Shown here piece after piece: positions 37,438-45,588 of a stretch of 64,000 nt of DNA. The position numbers were made by a program, and so were the translations under genes. The notes below the pieces were generated by a model. It was given only the letters and a program-made list of their open reading frames with translations. It ran no database searches and was not told the DNA's origin. Position 1 is the stretch's first letter. Each line of letters starts with the position of its first letter. This DNA is from Nocardia brasiliensis (GTDB lineage Bacteria > Actinomycetota > Actinomycetes > Mycobacteriales > Mycobacteriaceae), in the NCBI RefSeq assembly GCF_011801125.1, contig NZ_CP046171.1, forward strand, positions 4,650,001 through 4,714,000, in the 5' to 3' direction.

Positions 37438-39720
37438 CTACGCGGCCTTGTAGCGGCGGAGGTATTCGCCGGTGAGGGAGTGGGGGTCGGTGAGCAGGGC
37501 GGCGGGGGTGCCGGTGAAGACGATCTCGCCGCCCGCTTTGCCGCCGTCGGGGCCCAGGTCGATCACCCAGTCGGAGTGGGCTACGACGTCGAGGTTGTGT
37601 TCGATGACGACGACGGTGTTGCCGCGCTCGACCAGGCGGTCGAGCAGGGCGAGCAGGGTGTCGACATCGGACATGTGCAGGCCGGTGGTCGGCTCGTCGA
37701 GGACGTAGACGCTGCCGGTATTGCCCAGCTGGGTGGCGAGTTTGATGCGTTGCCGTTCGCCACCGGAGAGCGTGCTCATGGCTTGACCGAGGCTCAGATA
37801 GTCCAGGCCGACCTCGTTCATGGTGCGCAGCTTGGTGTGCAAGGCCTTCTCCGGGAAGAACTCCAGCGCCTCCTCGGCCGTCAGCTCCAGCACATCGGCG
37901 ATCGACTTGCCGCGCAGGGTGAGTGCGAGCACATCGTCGGAGAAGCGCTTGCCGTCGCAGGCGTCGCAGTGCGTGGTCACCGGGTCCATGTAGGCGATCT
38001 CGGTGATGAGCACGCCGCGCCCCTCGCATTGTTCGCACGCACCGGACGAATTGAAGCTGAACAGTCCCGGCGCCTGCCCCGTCGCTTTGGCGAACAGCTT
38101 GCGGATCGGGTCCATCAAGCCCAGATATGTCGCGGGCGTCGACCGCGACGACGCGCCGATGGCGGACTGGTCGACGAAGATCACCTCCGGATGCTCGACC
38201 ACGAAGACGTCCCGGATCAGGCTGCTCTTGCCGGACCCCGCCACACCGGTGATCGAGGTCAGGACGCCGGTCGGGATGCCGACGGTCACGTCCTTCAGGT
38301 TGTGCACGGTGGCATGCTCGATCAGCAACTCCCCCTTGGCCTTCCGGAAAGCGTCCTTCACCGTGAACGGCCTGCGCAGGCCCGCGCCGGTCGGTGTGTC
38401 GGCCGCGCGCAGCTCTTCGAAGCCGCCCTCGAACACCACCCGGCCGCCGTGCAGGCCGGCCCGCGGCCCGACATCGACGATGTGGTCGGCGATTTGGATG
38501 ACGTCGGGATCGTGCTCGACCACGAGCACCGTGTTCCCCTTGTCCCGCAAGGCCTTCAGCAGATCGTTCAATCGACCGACATCGCGCGGATGCAGCCCGA
38601 CGCTCGGCTCGTCGAAGATGTAGGTCATGCCGATCAAAGTGCTGGACAGGTGCTTGATCATCTTCAACCGCTGCCCCTCACCACCGGACAGGGTCGAGGT
38701 CGGCCGAGCCAGACTCAGGTAGCCGAGCCCGATATCGGCCACGCGCCGCAACGCGGTCCGGATCGCGGCGACCAGCCCGAGCGCGGCCGGGTCGGTGATC
38801 TCGTCGAGCACCGCCAGCAAATCGGTGATCTGCAGCGCGGCCCAGTCGGCGATGTTGCGGCCGTTGATCTTTGTGGCGAGCGCCGCCGCGTTCAAGCGCG
38901 CGCCGTGACAGGTCGAGCAGACGCCCTCGGTGAGGAACCGCTGGATCTGGGCCCGGGTCTTCTCGCTGAGGCCGGAGGTGTCGCGTTGCAGCCTGGTGCG
39001 GGTGAACTTGGCGGCGATGCCCTCGTAGTCCGCCTTCCACGTGCCCTTGGCGAAGGTGAGCTCCACCTTGCCGCCGCTGCCGTGCAACAGATCCGCGAAC
39101 TCGGCCTCGGTGTAGTCGGCGATCTTCTTGTCCGGATCGAACCGCCCCGAATTGCCGTACAGCTGCCAGTCGCCGCTGCCGACGCCGTAGCCAGGCAACA
39201 GGATCGCGCCTTCGTTGAGCGACTTGGTGCGGTCGAGCAACCGGTCCGGATCGACCCGCACCGAGACGCCGAGACCGTCGCAGTCCGGGCACATGCCCTG
39301 CGGCACATTGAACGAGTAGTGGTAGACGAATCCGGCCGAGGGCGCACCGAAGCGGGCGAACATGGCCCGCACCATGGAGAAGATGTCGGTCATCGTGCCG
39401 ACAGTCGAGCGCGGGCCGCCGCCGACCGGCTGCTGATCGATGATGACCGGCGCGGTCAGGTTCTCCATCGCCTCCGCGTGCGGACGTTCGTAGCGCGGTA
39501 GGAAATTGAGAATGAACGCGGGGAACGTCGCGTAGAGCTGGCGTTGGGCTTCCACGGCGATCGTGTCGAACACGATCGAGGACTTGCCGGAACCGGAGAC
39601 CCCGGTGAAAACGGTGATCTTGTTCTTGGGGATGTCCAGCGACACGTCGCGCAGGTTGTGCTCACTGGCTCCGAGCAGCCGGATGACGTCGGAGGTGACA
39701 GCGGTTTCGGCGAAAGGCAT
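37438..39720 (-). CDS. UvrA-like ABC ATPase (short class, drug-resistance/UvrA2 type)
   Basis: A 760-residue tandem ABC ATPase about 190 residues shorter than true UvrA. The first ATPase has Walker A TGVSGSGKSSIVFDT and signature LARPTSTLSGGEGQRLKMI; the second has GVAGSGKSSLIRDV and SLGQAMSTLSGGERQRIKLA. Zinc-finger cysteines are CPDCDGLG, CSTCHGARL, CEQCEGRGV and CDACDGKRF. The UvrB-binding insertion of canonical UvrA is missing, so it is not expected to start ordinary excision repair. Related proteins include DrrC-like daunorubicin-resistance and UvrA2 proteins that recognise or clear DNA-bound compounds. No biosynthetic cluster is adjacent. Confidence 0.9.
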   Translation of the reverse strand: MPFAETAVTSDVIRLLGASEHNLRDVSLDIPKNKITVFTGVSGSGKSSIVFDTIAVEAQRQLYATFPAFILNFLPRYERPHAEAMENLTAPVIIDQQPVGGGPRSTVGTMTDIFSMVRAMFARFGAPSAGFVYHYSFNVPQGMCPDCDGLGVSVRVDPDRLLDRTKSLNEGAILLPGYGVGSGDWQLYGNSGRFDPDKKIADYTEAEFADLLHGSGGKVELTFAKGTWKADYEGIAAKFTRTRLQRDTSGLSEKTRAQIQRFLTEGVCSTCHGARLNAAALATKINGRNIADWAALQITDLLAVLDEITDPAALGLVAAIRTALRRVADIGLGYLSLARPTSTLSGGEGQRLKMIKHLSSTLIGMTYIFDEPSVGLHPRDVGRLNDLLKALRDKGNTVLVVEHDPDVIQIADHIVDVGPRAGLHGGRVVFEGGFEELRAADTPTGAGLRRPFTVKDAFRKAKGELLIEHATVHNLKDVTVGIPTGVLTSITGVAGSGKSSLIRDVFVVEHPEVIFVDQSAIGASSRSTPATYLGLMDPIRKLFAKATGQAPGLFSFNSSGACEQCEGRGVLITEIAYMDPVTTHCDACDGKRFSDDVLALTLRGKSIADVLELTAEEALEFFPEKALHTKLRTMNEVGLDYLSLGQAMSTLSGGERQRIKLATQLGNTGSVYVLDEPTTGLHMSDVDTLLALLDRLVERGNTVVVIEHNLDVVAHSDWVIDLGPDGGKAGGEIVFTGTPAALLTDPHSLTGEYLRRYKAA

Positions 39721-39912
39721 ACCGACACCATGCCACCCGGCACCGACAAATCACCCACGGCAATGTGACGCAGATCACATCGATTCGCGGCCCCGATCCG
39801 ACTGGATATGATCGTCGCCGGAAGATGAAAGACGCTCGCGCGCGCGAACTTCCGCCCCGCCGCCGCACCCGGCCCCTCCCCACGGAGGGCGGTCTCGGGA
39901 TAAGGTGCCACC

Positions 39913-40200
39913 ATGGGCCAGCCTCGCGCGCATCGCACTCGGAAGGTGACCGTCACGTTGCCCGCGGAACTGGTCGGCACGCTCGAACGCTGGCGTGCCG
40001 AGGGGCGCATCGAGTCGGTGGCGGCGTTCGTCGCCGAATCGGTGTTCGCGCGCCTCGGCACCGCCGAGTCACTGGCCAAACTCGAAGAGGTTTTCGGCGG
40101 CAGACCGCCGCTGGACCTGATCAATCGAGCCCGCGCCATCCAGGGTTTACCGCCGTTATCCGAGGAGGAGGCAGGCGGGCCACACGCCGGCGCCGCGTGA
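39913..40200 (+). CDS. Ribbon-helix-helix (CopG/VapB-like) antitoxin candidate
   Basis: A 95-residue protein with a basic N-terminus and the RHH pattern KVTVTLPAELVGTLERW followed by VAAFVAESVFARLG, a beta strand and two helices as in CopG-type DNA-binding antitoxins. The C-terminal half (LINRARAIQGLPPLSEEEAG) is acidic and may wrap the partner. A GTGA overlap couples it to the next gene. A 6-bp GC hairpin (CCCTCC/GGAGGG, 39872-39887) upstream could be an autoregulatory operator. Function as an antitoxin is inferred from the pairing and fold, not from sequence identity. Confidence 0.7.
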   Translation: MGQPRAHRTRKVTVTLPAELVGTLERWRAEGRIESVAAFVAESVFARLGTAESLAKLEEVFGGRPPLDLINRARAIQGLPPLSEEEAGGPHAGAA

Positions 40201-40604
40201 AGACCCCAGCCCTCGGCGGTGTCGTCTTCGATACCGCCGCCGTCGTCAGCTGGGCCAACCAAGCCAACTACGCGCAGGCCGTGGTCTGGGCGACGGTCGG
40301 CGCGAACAACACCATCGTCGTACCCGCCACCGCGCTCGCGGCGGCTCGCGCGCACATCCCGCCGCACCGTCTCGACATCCTCGACGTGCTGCTGGAACTG
40401 CCGCACACCATCATCACCGCGCTGGACCGCGGCGCGTCGGAGCGCCTCGGCGCCGCCTTCGCCGGCCACCCAGAGGCCGAGTTGCTACTACCCGCGGGCC
40501 ACGCCGCCGCCGAGGCCGTCGCCCGCGACTGGCCTTGTCTCACAGCGCGTCCCAAGAAGCTGCGCCAGCTCGACCCGCGCGTGATCATCGACCTGCTGCC
40601 CTGA
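40197..40604 (+). CDS. PIN-like putative toxin partner
   Basis: A 135-residue protein starting at GTG 40197, overlapping the antitoxin stop (GTGA). It begins GVVFDTAAVVSWANQANYAQ, which looks like a PIN-domain first strand with its Asp, followed by hydrophobic strands TIVVPATALAAAR and HTIITALDRGASE and an ending HAAAEAVARDWPCLTARPKK. The remaining conserved acidic residues of PIN nucleases are hard to place, so the active site may be degenerate or the protein may belong to a divergent PIN group. The operon layout is that of a VapBC-type type II module. Confidence 0.6.
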   Translation: MKTPALGGVVFDTAAVVSWANQANYAQAVVWATVGANNTIVVPATALAAARAHIPPHRLDILDVLLELPHTIITALDRGASERLGAAFAGHPEAELLLPAGHAAAEAVARDWPCLTARPKKLRQLDPRVIIDLLP

Positions 40605-40650
40605 GCCGGGCACGCGGCGCCGAGCCACCCGCACCCGCTACCTGAACCGC

Positions 40651-41547
40651 TCAGTCTCCGGCCCGGCGCAGCAATTCGAGCACCGGCGCGAACTGCTCCA
40701 TGCTGTGTTCGAGCACGGTGATGTAGCTGAAGCCGTAACGGTCGCGGTGGGCGCGGAGCCGATCGGCGATCTCGTCGGGGGCGCCGAACAGCAAGGTGGG
40801 CAGGTCTTCTGGAGAATCGGCGACATCTTCGGGCAGCGCGGGGCCGAACAGTTCGAGCACGGCGGCGCGCTCCCGCGGTGGCACGACGCGCTGCACGAGC
40901 AGATTGAATTCCACGCTGTCCGAACGTTTCCCGAGTAACTCCCGGACATAGTCGACCCGCTCGCCGATCTCGGCCAACCCGGCCAGATGCAGCGGCCCGC
41001 CGTTCTCGGTCGCCGAGGCGCACGGAAAGGCGATGATGTCGGCGTTGTCGGCGGCCACGCGCAGCAACCGGTCACCCCAGCCCGCGATCAACACGGGCGG
41101 CCCGGCCGGCTGCGCCGGGCGCGGCTGGTATTCCGGATCGCAGAACAGGGTGCGCAAGGTGCCCACCGTCCGCTCCAGATGCGCTACCCGCTTGCCGCCG
41201 GATTCGAAAGGGATTCCCGCGGTATCGAATTCGGAGCGCACATACCCCGCGCCGAGCCCGATCTCCACCCGGCCCCCGGTCAGCTGATCCGCGCCCGCGA
41301 TATCGCGCGCGAGCAGGACCGGATTGTAGAACGCGGTGTTCAATACGAAGGTGTTCAGCCGCACCCGTTCGGTCGATTCGGCGGCCAGGATCATCGAGGG
41401 AAACGGCGCGGGACAGCCGAGATGATCGGCCACCCCGATCACGTCGAAGCCCAGTTCCTCGGCCCTGCGGCATTTCTCGATCCACCTGGCCCGCGAATCC
41501 GGAGCCACCATGTTCACACCGAATCGGAATGCCCGCCGCGCTGTCAC
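40651..41547 (-). CDS. F420-dependent LLM-class oxidoreductase
   Basis: A 298-residue luciferase-like flavin/F420 enzyme of the TIGR03621-like subgroup: FRFGVNMVAPDSRARWIEKC, ELGFDVIGVADHLG, then VLLARDIAGADQLTGGRVEI, GLGAGYVRSEFDTAGIPF and a C-terminal YGFSYITVLEHSMEQFAP. Mycobacteria and nocardiae hold many such proteins, most of unknown substrate. It stands divergent to a small NTF2-like gene 161 bp away and converges with the PIN-like gene. Frame intact. Confidence 0.88.
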   Translation of the reverse strand: MTARRAFRFGVNMVAPDSRARWIEKCRRAEELGFDVIGVADHLGCPAPFPSMILAAESTERVRLNTFVLNTAFYNPVLLARDIAGADQLTGGRVEIGLGAGYVRSEFDTAGIPFESGGKRVAHLERTVGTLRTLFCDPEYQPRPAQPAGPPVLIAGWGDRLLRVAADNADIIAFPCASATENGGPLHLAGLAEIGERVDYVRELLGKRSDSVEFNLLVQRVVPPRERAAVLELFGPALPEDVADSPEDLPTLLFGAPDEIADRLRAHRDRYGFSYITVLEHSMEQFAPVLELLRRAGD

Positions 41548-41708
41548 GATCCTTGTCTACCAGCCGCGCACATCCCCCGGTCAACGGGCTCCGGCCCCGC
41601 GTCGCGAGCGCCGTCCCGGCGCGCGGGCGGGTTCGGCACTAGAGTGGACGCCGGAGGTTTGCTGCTCTATCGCTGACGGCTGTCACCTGATCCGAGAGGG
41701 GTAACCGG

Positions 41709-42017
41709 ATGACTCAGCTAGATCCCGTGGTGCAGGAATTCGTGGACGCGCTCAACGCCAACGACAAGGAGCGGTTCTTCGCGGCGCTCACCGACGACGC
41801 GACGATGTCCGACGACGGCGTCGAACGCAATATCGCCCAGTGGACCGACTCGGAGGTGTTCGGCAGCAACGCCAGGATGCGGGTCGAGTCGGTGGCCGAC
41901 GGCGGCACCGAACTGGTCGCCGACTACACCAATTCGCGGTGGGGTTCGATGCGCACCAGCTGGCGCTTCACCGTCCGCGACGGCAAGGTCGGCCGGTTCG
42001 AGACGGGCCAGGCCTGA
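41709..42017 (+). CDS. Small NTF2-like protein
   Basis: A 102-residue protein preceded by GAGAGGGG. It has the short NTF2/SnoaL pattern FVDALNANDKERFFAALTDD ATM..., and a final sheet TSWRFTVRDGKVGRFETGQA. Function unknown; such proteins usually act as ligand-binding or isomerase-like folds. It precedes the phosphodiesterase gene by 45 bp on the same strand and could be co-transcribed with it. Confidence 0.82.
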   Translation: MTQLDPVVQEFVDALNANDKERFFAALTDDATMSDDGVERNIAQWTDSEVFGSNARMRVESVADGGTELVADYTNSRWGSMRTSWRFTVRDGKVGRFETGQA

Positions 42018-42062
42018 GCGCGCCCTTGTCCGGACGGCACCGGAGTTGACATCCTGGCAAGC

Positions 42063-43205
42063 GTGTTCGCCGCGCCCCGTTACGGTACGGGCTCCCTCGC
42101 CGACCTGATCCCTTCGCTGCTCGCCGGTTTCGGCGTGCCGGGCGAACGAGACCGGCTCGGCCTCGACCTCGCCGCCGACCGGGTGTGCGTGCTGCTGATC
42201 GACGGGCTCGGCGCCGCCGCGCTTGCCGCGCATCCCGATGTGGCGCCGTTCCTGTCCAGCCTGCCGTCGCTGCCGCTCACGGCCGGGTTCCCGAGCACGA
42301 CGGCGACCAGCCTGAGTTCGCTCGGCGTCGGCGTGCCGCCCGGCGAGCACGGCATCGTCGGTTATCTGATGCGGGTGCCCGAGCAGGAGCGGCTGGTGAA
42401 CTCGCTGCGCTGGCAGCTGCACGGCGAGGGCGCCCGCGTGGATCTGCTGAGCGAGCTGGTGCCGGAGCAATTCCAGCCCACCGCAACGGTTTTCGAACGT
42501 GCCGCGGCGCACGGCATCACCGTGACGCAGGTCGCCCCGAACTATCAGAACGGATCGGGCCTGACCCGAGCGGTGTTGCGCGGGTGCGCGTTTCGCCCCG
42601 CGGTCTCGGTCGGCGACCTGGTGGACGGGGTCGGCGTCGGCCTGCGCGCCGGTGCGCGCTCGCTGGTCTACGCCTACTACGCCGATCTGGACACCACCGG
42701 GCACGTGCGCGGTCCGTCCGCCGAGGCGTGGCTGCTGGAGCTCGCCCATGTCGACCGGATCGCCGCGGATATCGCCGAGCGGCTGCCGCCGGGCGCCGCG
42801 CTGTGCGTCACCGCCGATCACGGCATGGTCGAACTCGACGAGCGCATCGATTTCGACGAGCACGACGGCCTGCGCGCCGCCGTGCGGCAACTGGGCGGAG
42901 AGCCGCGCGCCCGGCACGTGTACACCGAACCGGGCGCCGCGGACGATGTCATGGCGGCGTGGACGCAGCTGCTCGGCCCGGACTACGCCGTGCTCTCGCG
43001 CGCCGAGGTGATCGACCGCGGCTGGCTCGGCCCGGTCGTGGCGCCGCGGGTCGCCGCACGCGTCGGCGATGTCGTCGTGGCCGCGCGCGGCACCGGCGGC
43101 ATCATCCGCAGCGGCGCCGAACCCTTGCAGTCGATGATGGCCGGTCACCACGGTTCGCTCACCCCGGCCGAACTCGATATCCCCCTGCGCATCTTTCGCG
43201 CCTGA
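42063..43205 (+). CDS. Alkaline phosphatase / nucleotide pyrophosphatase family protein
   Basis: A 380-residue protein starting at GTG 42063. The type I phosphodiesterase fold is shown by the first metal Asp in CVLLIDGLG, the nucleophile Thr in GFPSTTATSLSSLGVG, Asp and His in YYADLDTTGHVRGPS, the metal pair in VTADHGMVEL and the last His in AGHHGSLTPAEL. All catalytic ligands of the superfamily appear present. The exact substrate is unknown; mycobacterial relatives are annotated as nucleotide pyrophosphatases. No signal peptide, so it acts inside the cell. Confidence 0.87.
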   Translation: MFAAPRYGTGSLADLIPSLLAGFGVPGERDRLGLDLAADRVCVLLIDGLGAAALAAHPDVAPFLSSLPSLPLTAGFPSTTATSLSSLGVGVPPGEHGIVGYLMRVPEQERLVNSLRWQLHGEGARVDLLSELVPEQFQPTATVFERAAAHGITVTQVAPNYQNGSGLTRAVLRGCAFRPAVSVGDLVDGVGVGLRAGARSLVYAYYADLDTTGHVRGPSAEAWLLELAHVDRIAADIAERLPPGAALCVTADHGMVELDERIDFDEHDGLRAAVRQLGGEPRARHVYTEPGAADDVMAAWTQLLGPDYAVLSRAEVIDRGWLGPVVAPRVAARVGDVVVAARGTGGIIRSGAEPLQSMMAGHHGSLTPAELDIPLRIFRA

Positions 43206-43369
43206 GCGGGTATCGCGGTGACGGGGAGCCGGTACCGCCGCCGGTTCCTCCGCCGCCGCCCGCGCGTCCGTCCTGCGCGGCGCGGTGTGGGCTCAGTGCC
43301 TGGACACGGCACTAAGGTGGTGACGATCGGCGCGGACGGCCGCGGCGACGAAGTATTCAGGAGGAGCAC

Positions 43370-43693
43370 ATGAACGGCACGCTGTCCCGGACCGGACAGG
43401 CCGGCCTCGCGATCACGGCGGTCGCCCTGATGCTCGCCGGTTGCAGCGACGTCGAACGCGCCATCAACAAGGGTGGCGACACCAAGTGCAGCGACTACAT
43501 CAAGCAGGATCAGGACCAGAAGCGCGTGACGATCACCAAATTCGTCAAACAGCAGACCAATGACGACCACGAGCCAGCGGGCACCGCGGTGGACGCGACG
43601 ATGGTCTCGGTCGATCTGCTGTGCGGCGGTCAGCGCAATGCCGATACCCCGATCAAGAACGCCGATGTCGCGGGGATCTTCTTCAACAAGTGA
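43370..43693 (+). CDS. Small lipoprotein of unknown function
   Basis: A 107-residue protein preceded by AGGAGGAG, the strongest ribosome binding site in this region. Signal peptide with lipobox LAGC (Cys about 25). The mature part has two more cysteines (TKCSDYIKQDQD and LLCGGQRNADTP), likely paired, in a small helical domain; the spacing of the Cys pair recalls acid-stress HdeA-like proteins but this is weak. Basic and acidic residues alternate. It converges with the YjbR-like gene, only 7 bp apart. Confidence 0.75.
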   Translation: MNGTLSRTGQAGLAITAVALMLAGCSDVERAINKGGDTKCSDYIKQDQDQKRVTITKFVKQQTNDDHEPAGTAVDATMVSVDLLCGGQRNADTPIKNADVAGIFFNK

Positions 43694-43700
43694 GTAGAGC

Positions 43701-44123
43701 TCAGCCGGGCGGGTTGGCGGCCAGCCAGTCGGCCGCCCGCCTGCCCGAGGCGCGGGCTAGCCAGGCGTCCTGGACCGCCTCCGCCAGTTCCTGATAGGTG
43801 AGTTCGCCGATCCGGCTGCCGCGCAACAGCACCGAGGGGTGACCGTTGAAGTGCGCGGTGGTGAAGAACGGCAACCGTGGGTCCTGCACCAGCGCCTGTT
43901 TCTCCGATTCCGAGGACACCCAGAAGACGATCACATCGGTATAGCGTTCGCCGGTGTCCGGGTCGCGGGCATCGGGACGCGGTGTCCGGAAGAACACGAA
44001 CGATTTCCCGCCCACCTGATAGATCGGATTGCCACGCGGGCCATCCACTCGAGTGACATCCGGCATGCCGGAAGCCAGTTCGTGCACGTCGGCCAACTGG
44101 GCCCGTCGTGAAACGGTCGCCAT
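43701..44123 (-). CDS. MmcQ/YjbR family protein
   Basis: A 140-residue protein (from ATG 44123; an in-frame GTG at 44144 is possible). It has the CyaY-like fold of the YjbR group: LADVHELASGMPDVTRVDG, YQVGGKSFVFFRTPRPDARD, LPFFTTAHFNGHPSVLLRGS, and the closing helix LAEAVQDAWLARA. Predicted DNA-binding from family annotation, but no specific function is established. Confidence 0.8.
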   Translation of the reverse strand: MATVSRRAQLADVHELASGMPDVTRVDGPRGNPIYQVGGKSFVFFRTPRPDARDPDTGERYTDVIVFWVSSESEKQALVQDPRLPFFTTAHFNGHPSVLLRGSRIGELTYQELAEAVQDAWLARASGRRAADWLAANPPG

Positions 44124-44239
44124 CCTCCGAGGGTAGTCCGCCACGCACGGTGCGACACGGAGATACGCCGCGAGGACCGTTCGCTATGTCGGCAAACCCT
44201 CCCGCCGCTGTCTTGCATACGCCAGAATGAGAGAGCGAA

Positions 44240-44251
44240 TGTGAGCTCACA
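44240..44251. promoter_or_regulatory. Perfect palindrome TGTGAGCTCACA before the GAF regulator gene
   Basis: A 12-bp perfect inverted repeat, 5 bases upstream of the regulator's ATG at 44257. Half-site TGTGA is the CRP-type half-site but here with a 2-bp rather than 6-bp centre. Its placement over the ribosome binding region suggests an autoregulatory operator. Confidence 0.45.
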
Positions 44252-44256
44252 CGACG

Positions 44257-45489
44257 ATGGAGTTCTTCGAGGTGGCACAGTTCCGCACCCTGACCCAGCG
44301 GCGGGCCGAACTGGAAAAGGAATGGGAGCGCTGGGCTACGGCTCCGAATACCACCGCGCCACCGCCCCGACCCACCCTGCTGCGCACCGACGTCGCGCGA
44401 TCCTGGCAGCGTTCACTACCGACGGTGGACCCCGGCCGCACGGTCGCGCCCGGCCTCGACGATGTCGCCGACCTCTGGTCGGAATCGCCGCTGCGCACGC
44501 CCATCACCGAGCTGTCCGGTGAACTGCGCGGAATCACCGAGGACGCAGGCTATCTCGCGGTGGTCACCGACGAGGCGGGCACGATCCTGTGGTCCGCGGG
44601 CGACCGGTCGTTGCGCAGGCAGGCCGAGCAGGTGAACTTCGCCCCTGGCGGATGCTGGAACGAAAGCAATATGGGCACCAACGGTTTGTCGCTCGCCCTG
44701 CACGACGACCGTCCCTGTTCGGTGTTCTCCGCCGAGCACCTGATCGCCGCGCTGCACGGGTGGGTGTGCTATTCGGCGCCGATCCACGCACCCGACGGCA
44801 GGCAGCTCGGCGTGCTCGACCTGTCCAGTTCCTGGGACCGCTCGCATCCGCTGGTATTGACCTCGGTCCGGGCGCTGGTCACCGCCGTGGAGACGATGCT
44901 GCGCGCCGCCGAGCCAGCGCCGACGCCCGGCGTGCGGCTCGAATGTCTCGGCACCGCACGGCTGATGCGCGACGGCAGGCCGGTGCCGCTGCCGCCACGG
45001 CAGCTGGAGATCCTGGCGCTGCTCGCCCTCGAGCCCGACGGGTTCACACCCGAGCAGCTGCACGCGGCCGTGTACGGCGACCGTGCGGTCTCCACCAGCA
45101 CACTCAAGGCCGATGTCTCGCATCTGCGCCGCGCCACCGGCGGTGAGATCACCAACCGCCGCTATCTGCTGACCGGGCCGGTGGCCTGCGATGCCGTCGA
45201 CTTGCTGGCCGCCGTCGCCGCGGGCGACACCACCTCGGCGGTGTGGCTCTACCGCGGCCCGCTGCTGCCCGGTTCGGACACCCCCGGCGTGGTGCAGTGG
45301 CGCTCCTATCTCGATGTCGGCGTGCGCAATGCGGTGCTGGCCAGCGATCGCGCCGAACACGCCGTCACGTTCGGCGAACGCGCGCCAGGCGATATCGCGG
45401 TGCACGAGCACGCGCTGCGCCTGCTGCCGCTCGACGACGTGCGCCGCGCCGTGGTCGCGGCGCGGTTGCACACCGCACTGCGCGCCTGA
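44257..45489 (+). CDS. GAF-domain transcriptional regulator with SARP/OmpR-like winged helix
   Basis: A 410-residue regulator. Residues about 90-220 form a GAF-like sensor as in acetoin/aldehyde activators (GYLAVVTDEAGTILWSAGD, GGCWNESNMGTNGLSLALHD, FSAEHLIAALHGWVCYSAPI). The C-terminal part has a winged helix of Trans_reg_C type: RDGRPVPLPPRQLEILALLA, then VSTSTLKADVSHLRRATGGE and a short SARP-like tail with YRGPLLPGSDTPGVVQWRSY. No sigma-54 AAA domain is present, so it should recruit RNA polymerase directly. In relatives it is next to an aldehyde dehydrogenase plus DUF779 pair, exactly as here, though the dehydrogenase is broken. Confidence 0.87.
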   Translation: MEFFEVAQFRTLTQRRAELEKEWERWATAPNTTAPPPRPTLLRTDVARSWQRSLPTVDPGRTVAPGLDDVADLWSESPLRTPITELSGELRGITEDAGYLAVVTDEAGTILWSAGDRSLRRQAEQVNFAPGGCWNESNMGTNGLSLALHDDRPCSVFSAEHLIAALHGWVCYSAPIHAPDGRQLGVLDLSSSWDRSHPLVLTSVRALVTAVETMLRAAEPAPTPGVRLECLGTARLMRDGRPVPLPPRQLEILALLALEPDGFTPEQLHAAVYGDRAVSTSTLKADVSHLRRATGGEITNRRYLLTGPVACDAVDLLAAVAAGDTTSAVWLYRGPLLPGSDTPGVVQWRSYLDVGVRNAVLASDRAEHAVTFGERAPGDIAVHEHALRLLPLDDVRRAVVAARLHTALRA

Positions 45490-45491
45490 CT

Positions 45492-45511
45492 GCGCGTGCA
45501 GTTGCACGCGC
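45492..45511. terminator. Perfect 9-bp inverted repeat after the regulator gene
   Basis: GCGCGTGCA and TGCACGCGC flank a 2-base centre (45492-45511), starting 3 bp after the regulator stop. As RNA it would fold into a tight hairpin with 8 paired bases and a 4-nt loop, a plausible terminator. As DNA it is a near-ideal dimeric operator, so the role is ambiguous. Confidence 0.45.
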
Positions 45512-45519
45512 GTCGGTCA

Positions 45520-45539
45520 CACCAACCTCGCACCAACCT
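45520..45539 (+). promoter_or_regulatory. Tandem CACCAACCT direct repeat with 11-bp period
   Basis: CACCAACCT occurs at 45520-45528 and 45531-45539, one helical turn apart, 50 bp before the aldehyde dehydrogenase start. SARP/OmpR-type winged-helix regulators are known to bind heptamer direct repeats spaced 11 bp apart, and the adjacent regulator has such a domain. It is a good candidate operator for activation of the dehydrogenase/DUF779 genes. Confidence 0.5.
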
Positions 45540-45588
45540 TGGCGGGTCATAGTGGCCCGACCACAGTGATTCGGCGAGGAGCGGCGGC

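Noticed and set aside
37480..39501. Long plus-strand frame opposite the UvrA-like gene
   Set aside because: Shadow of a gene with two intact ABC ATPase cores.
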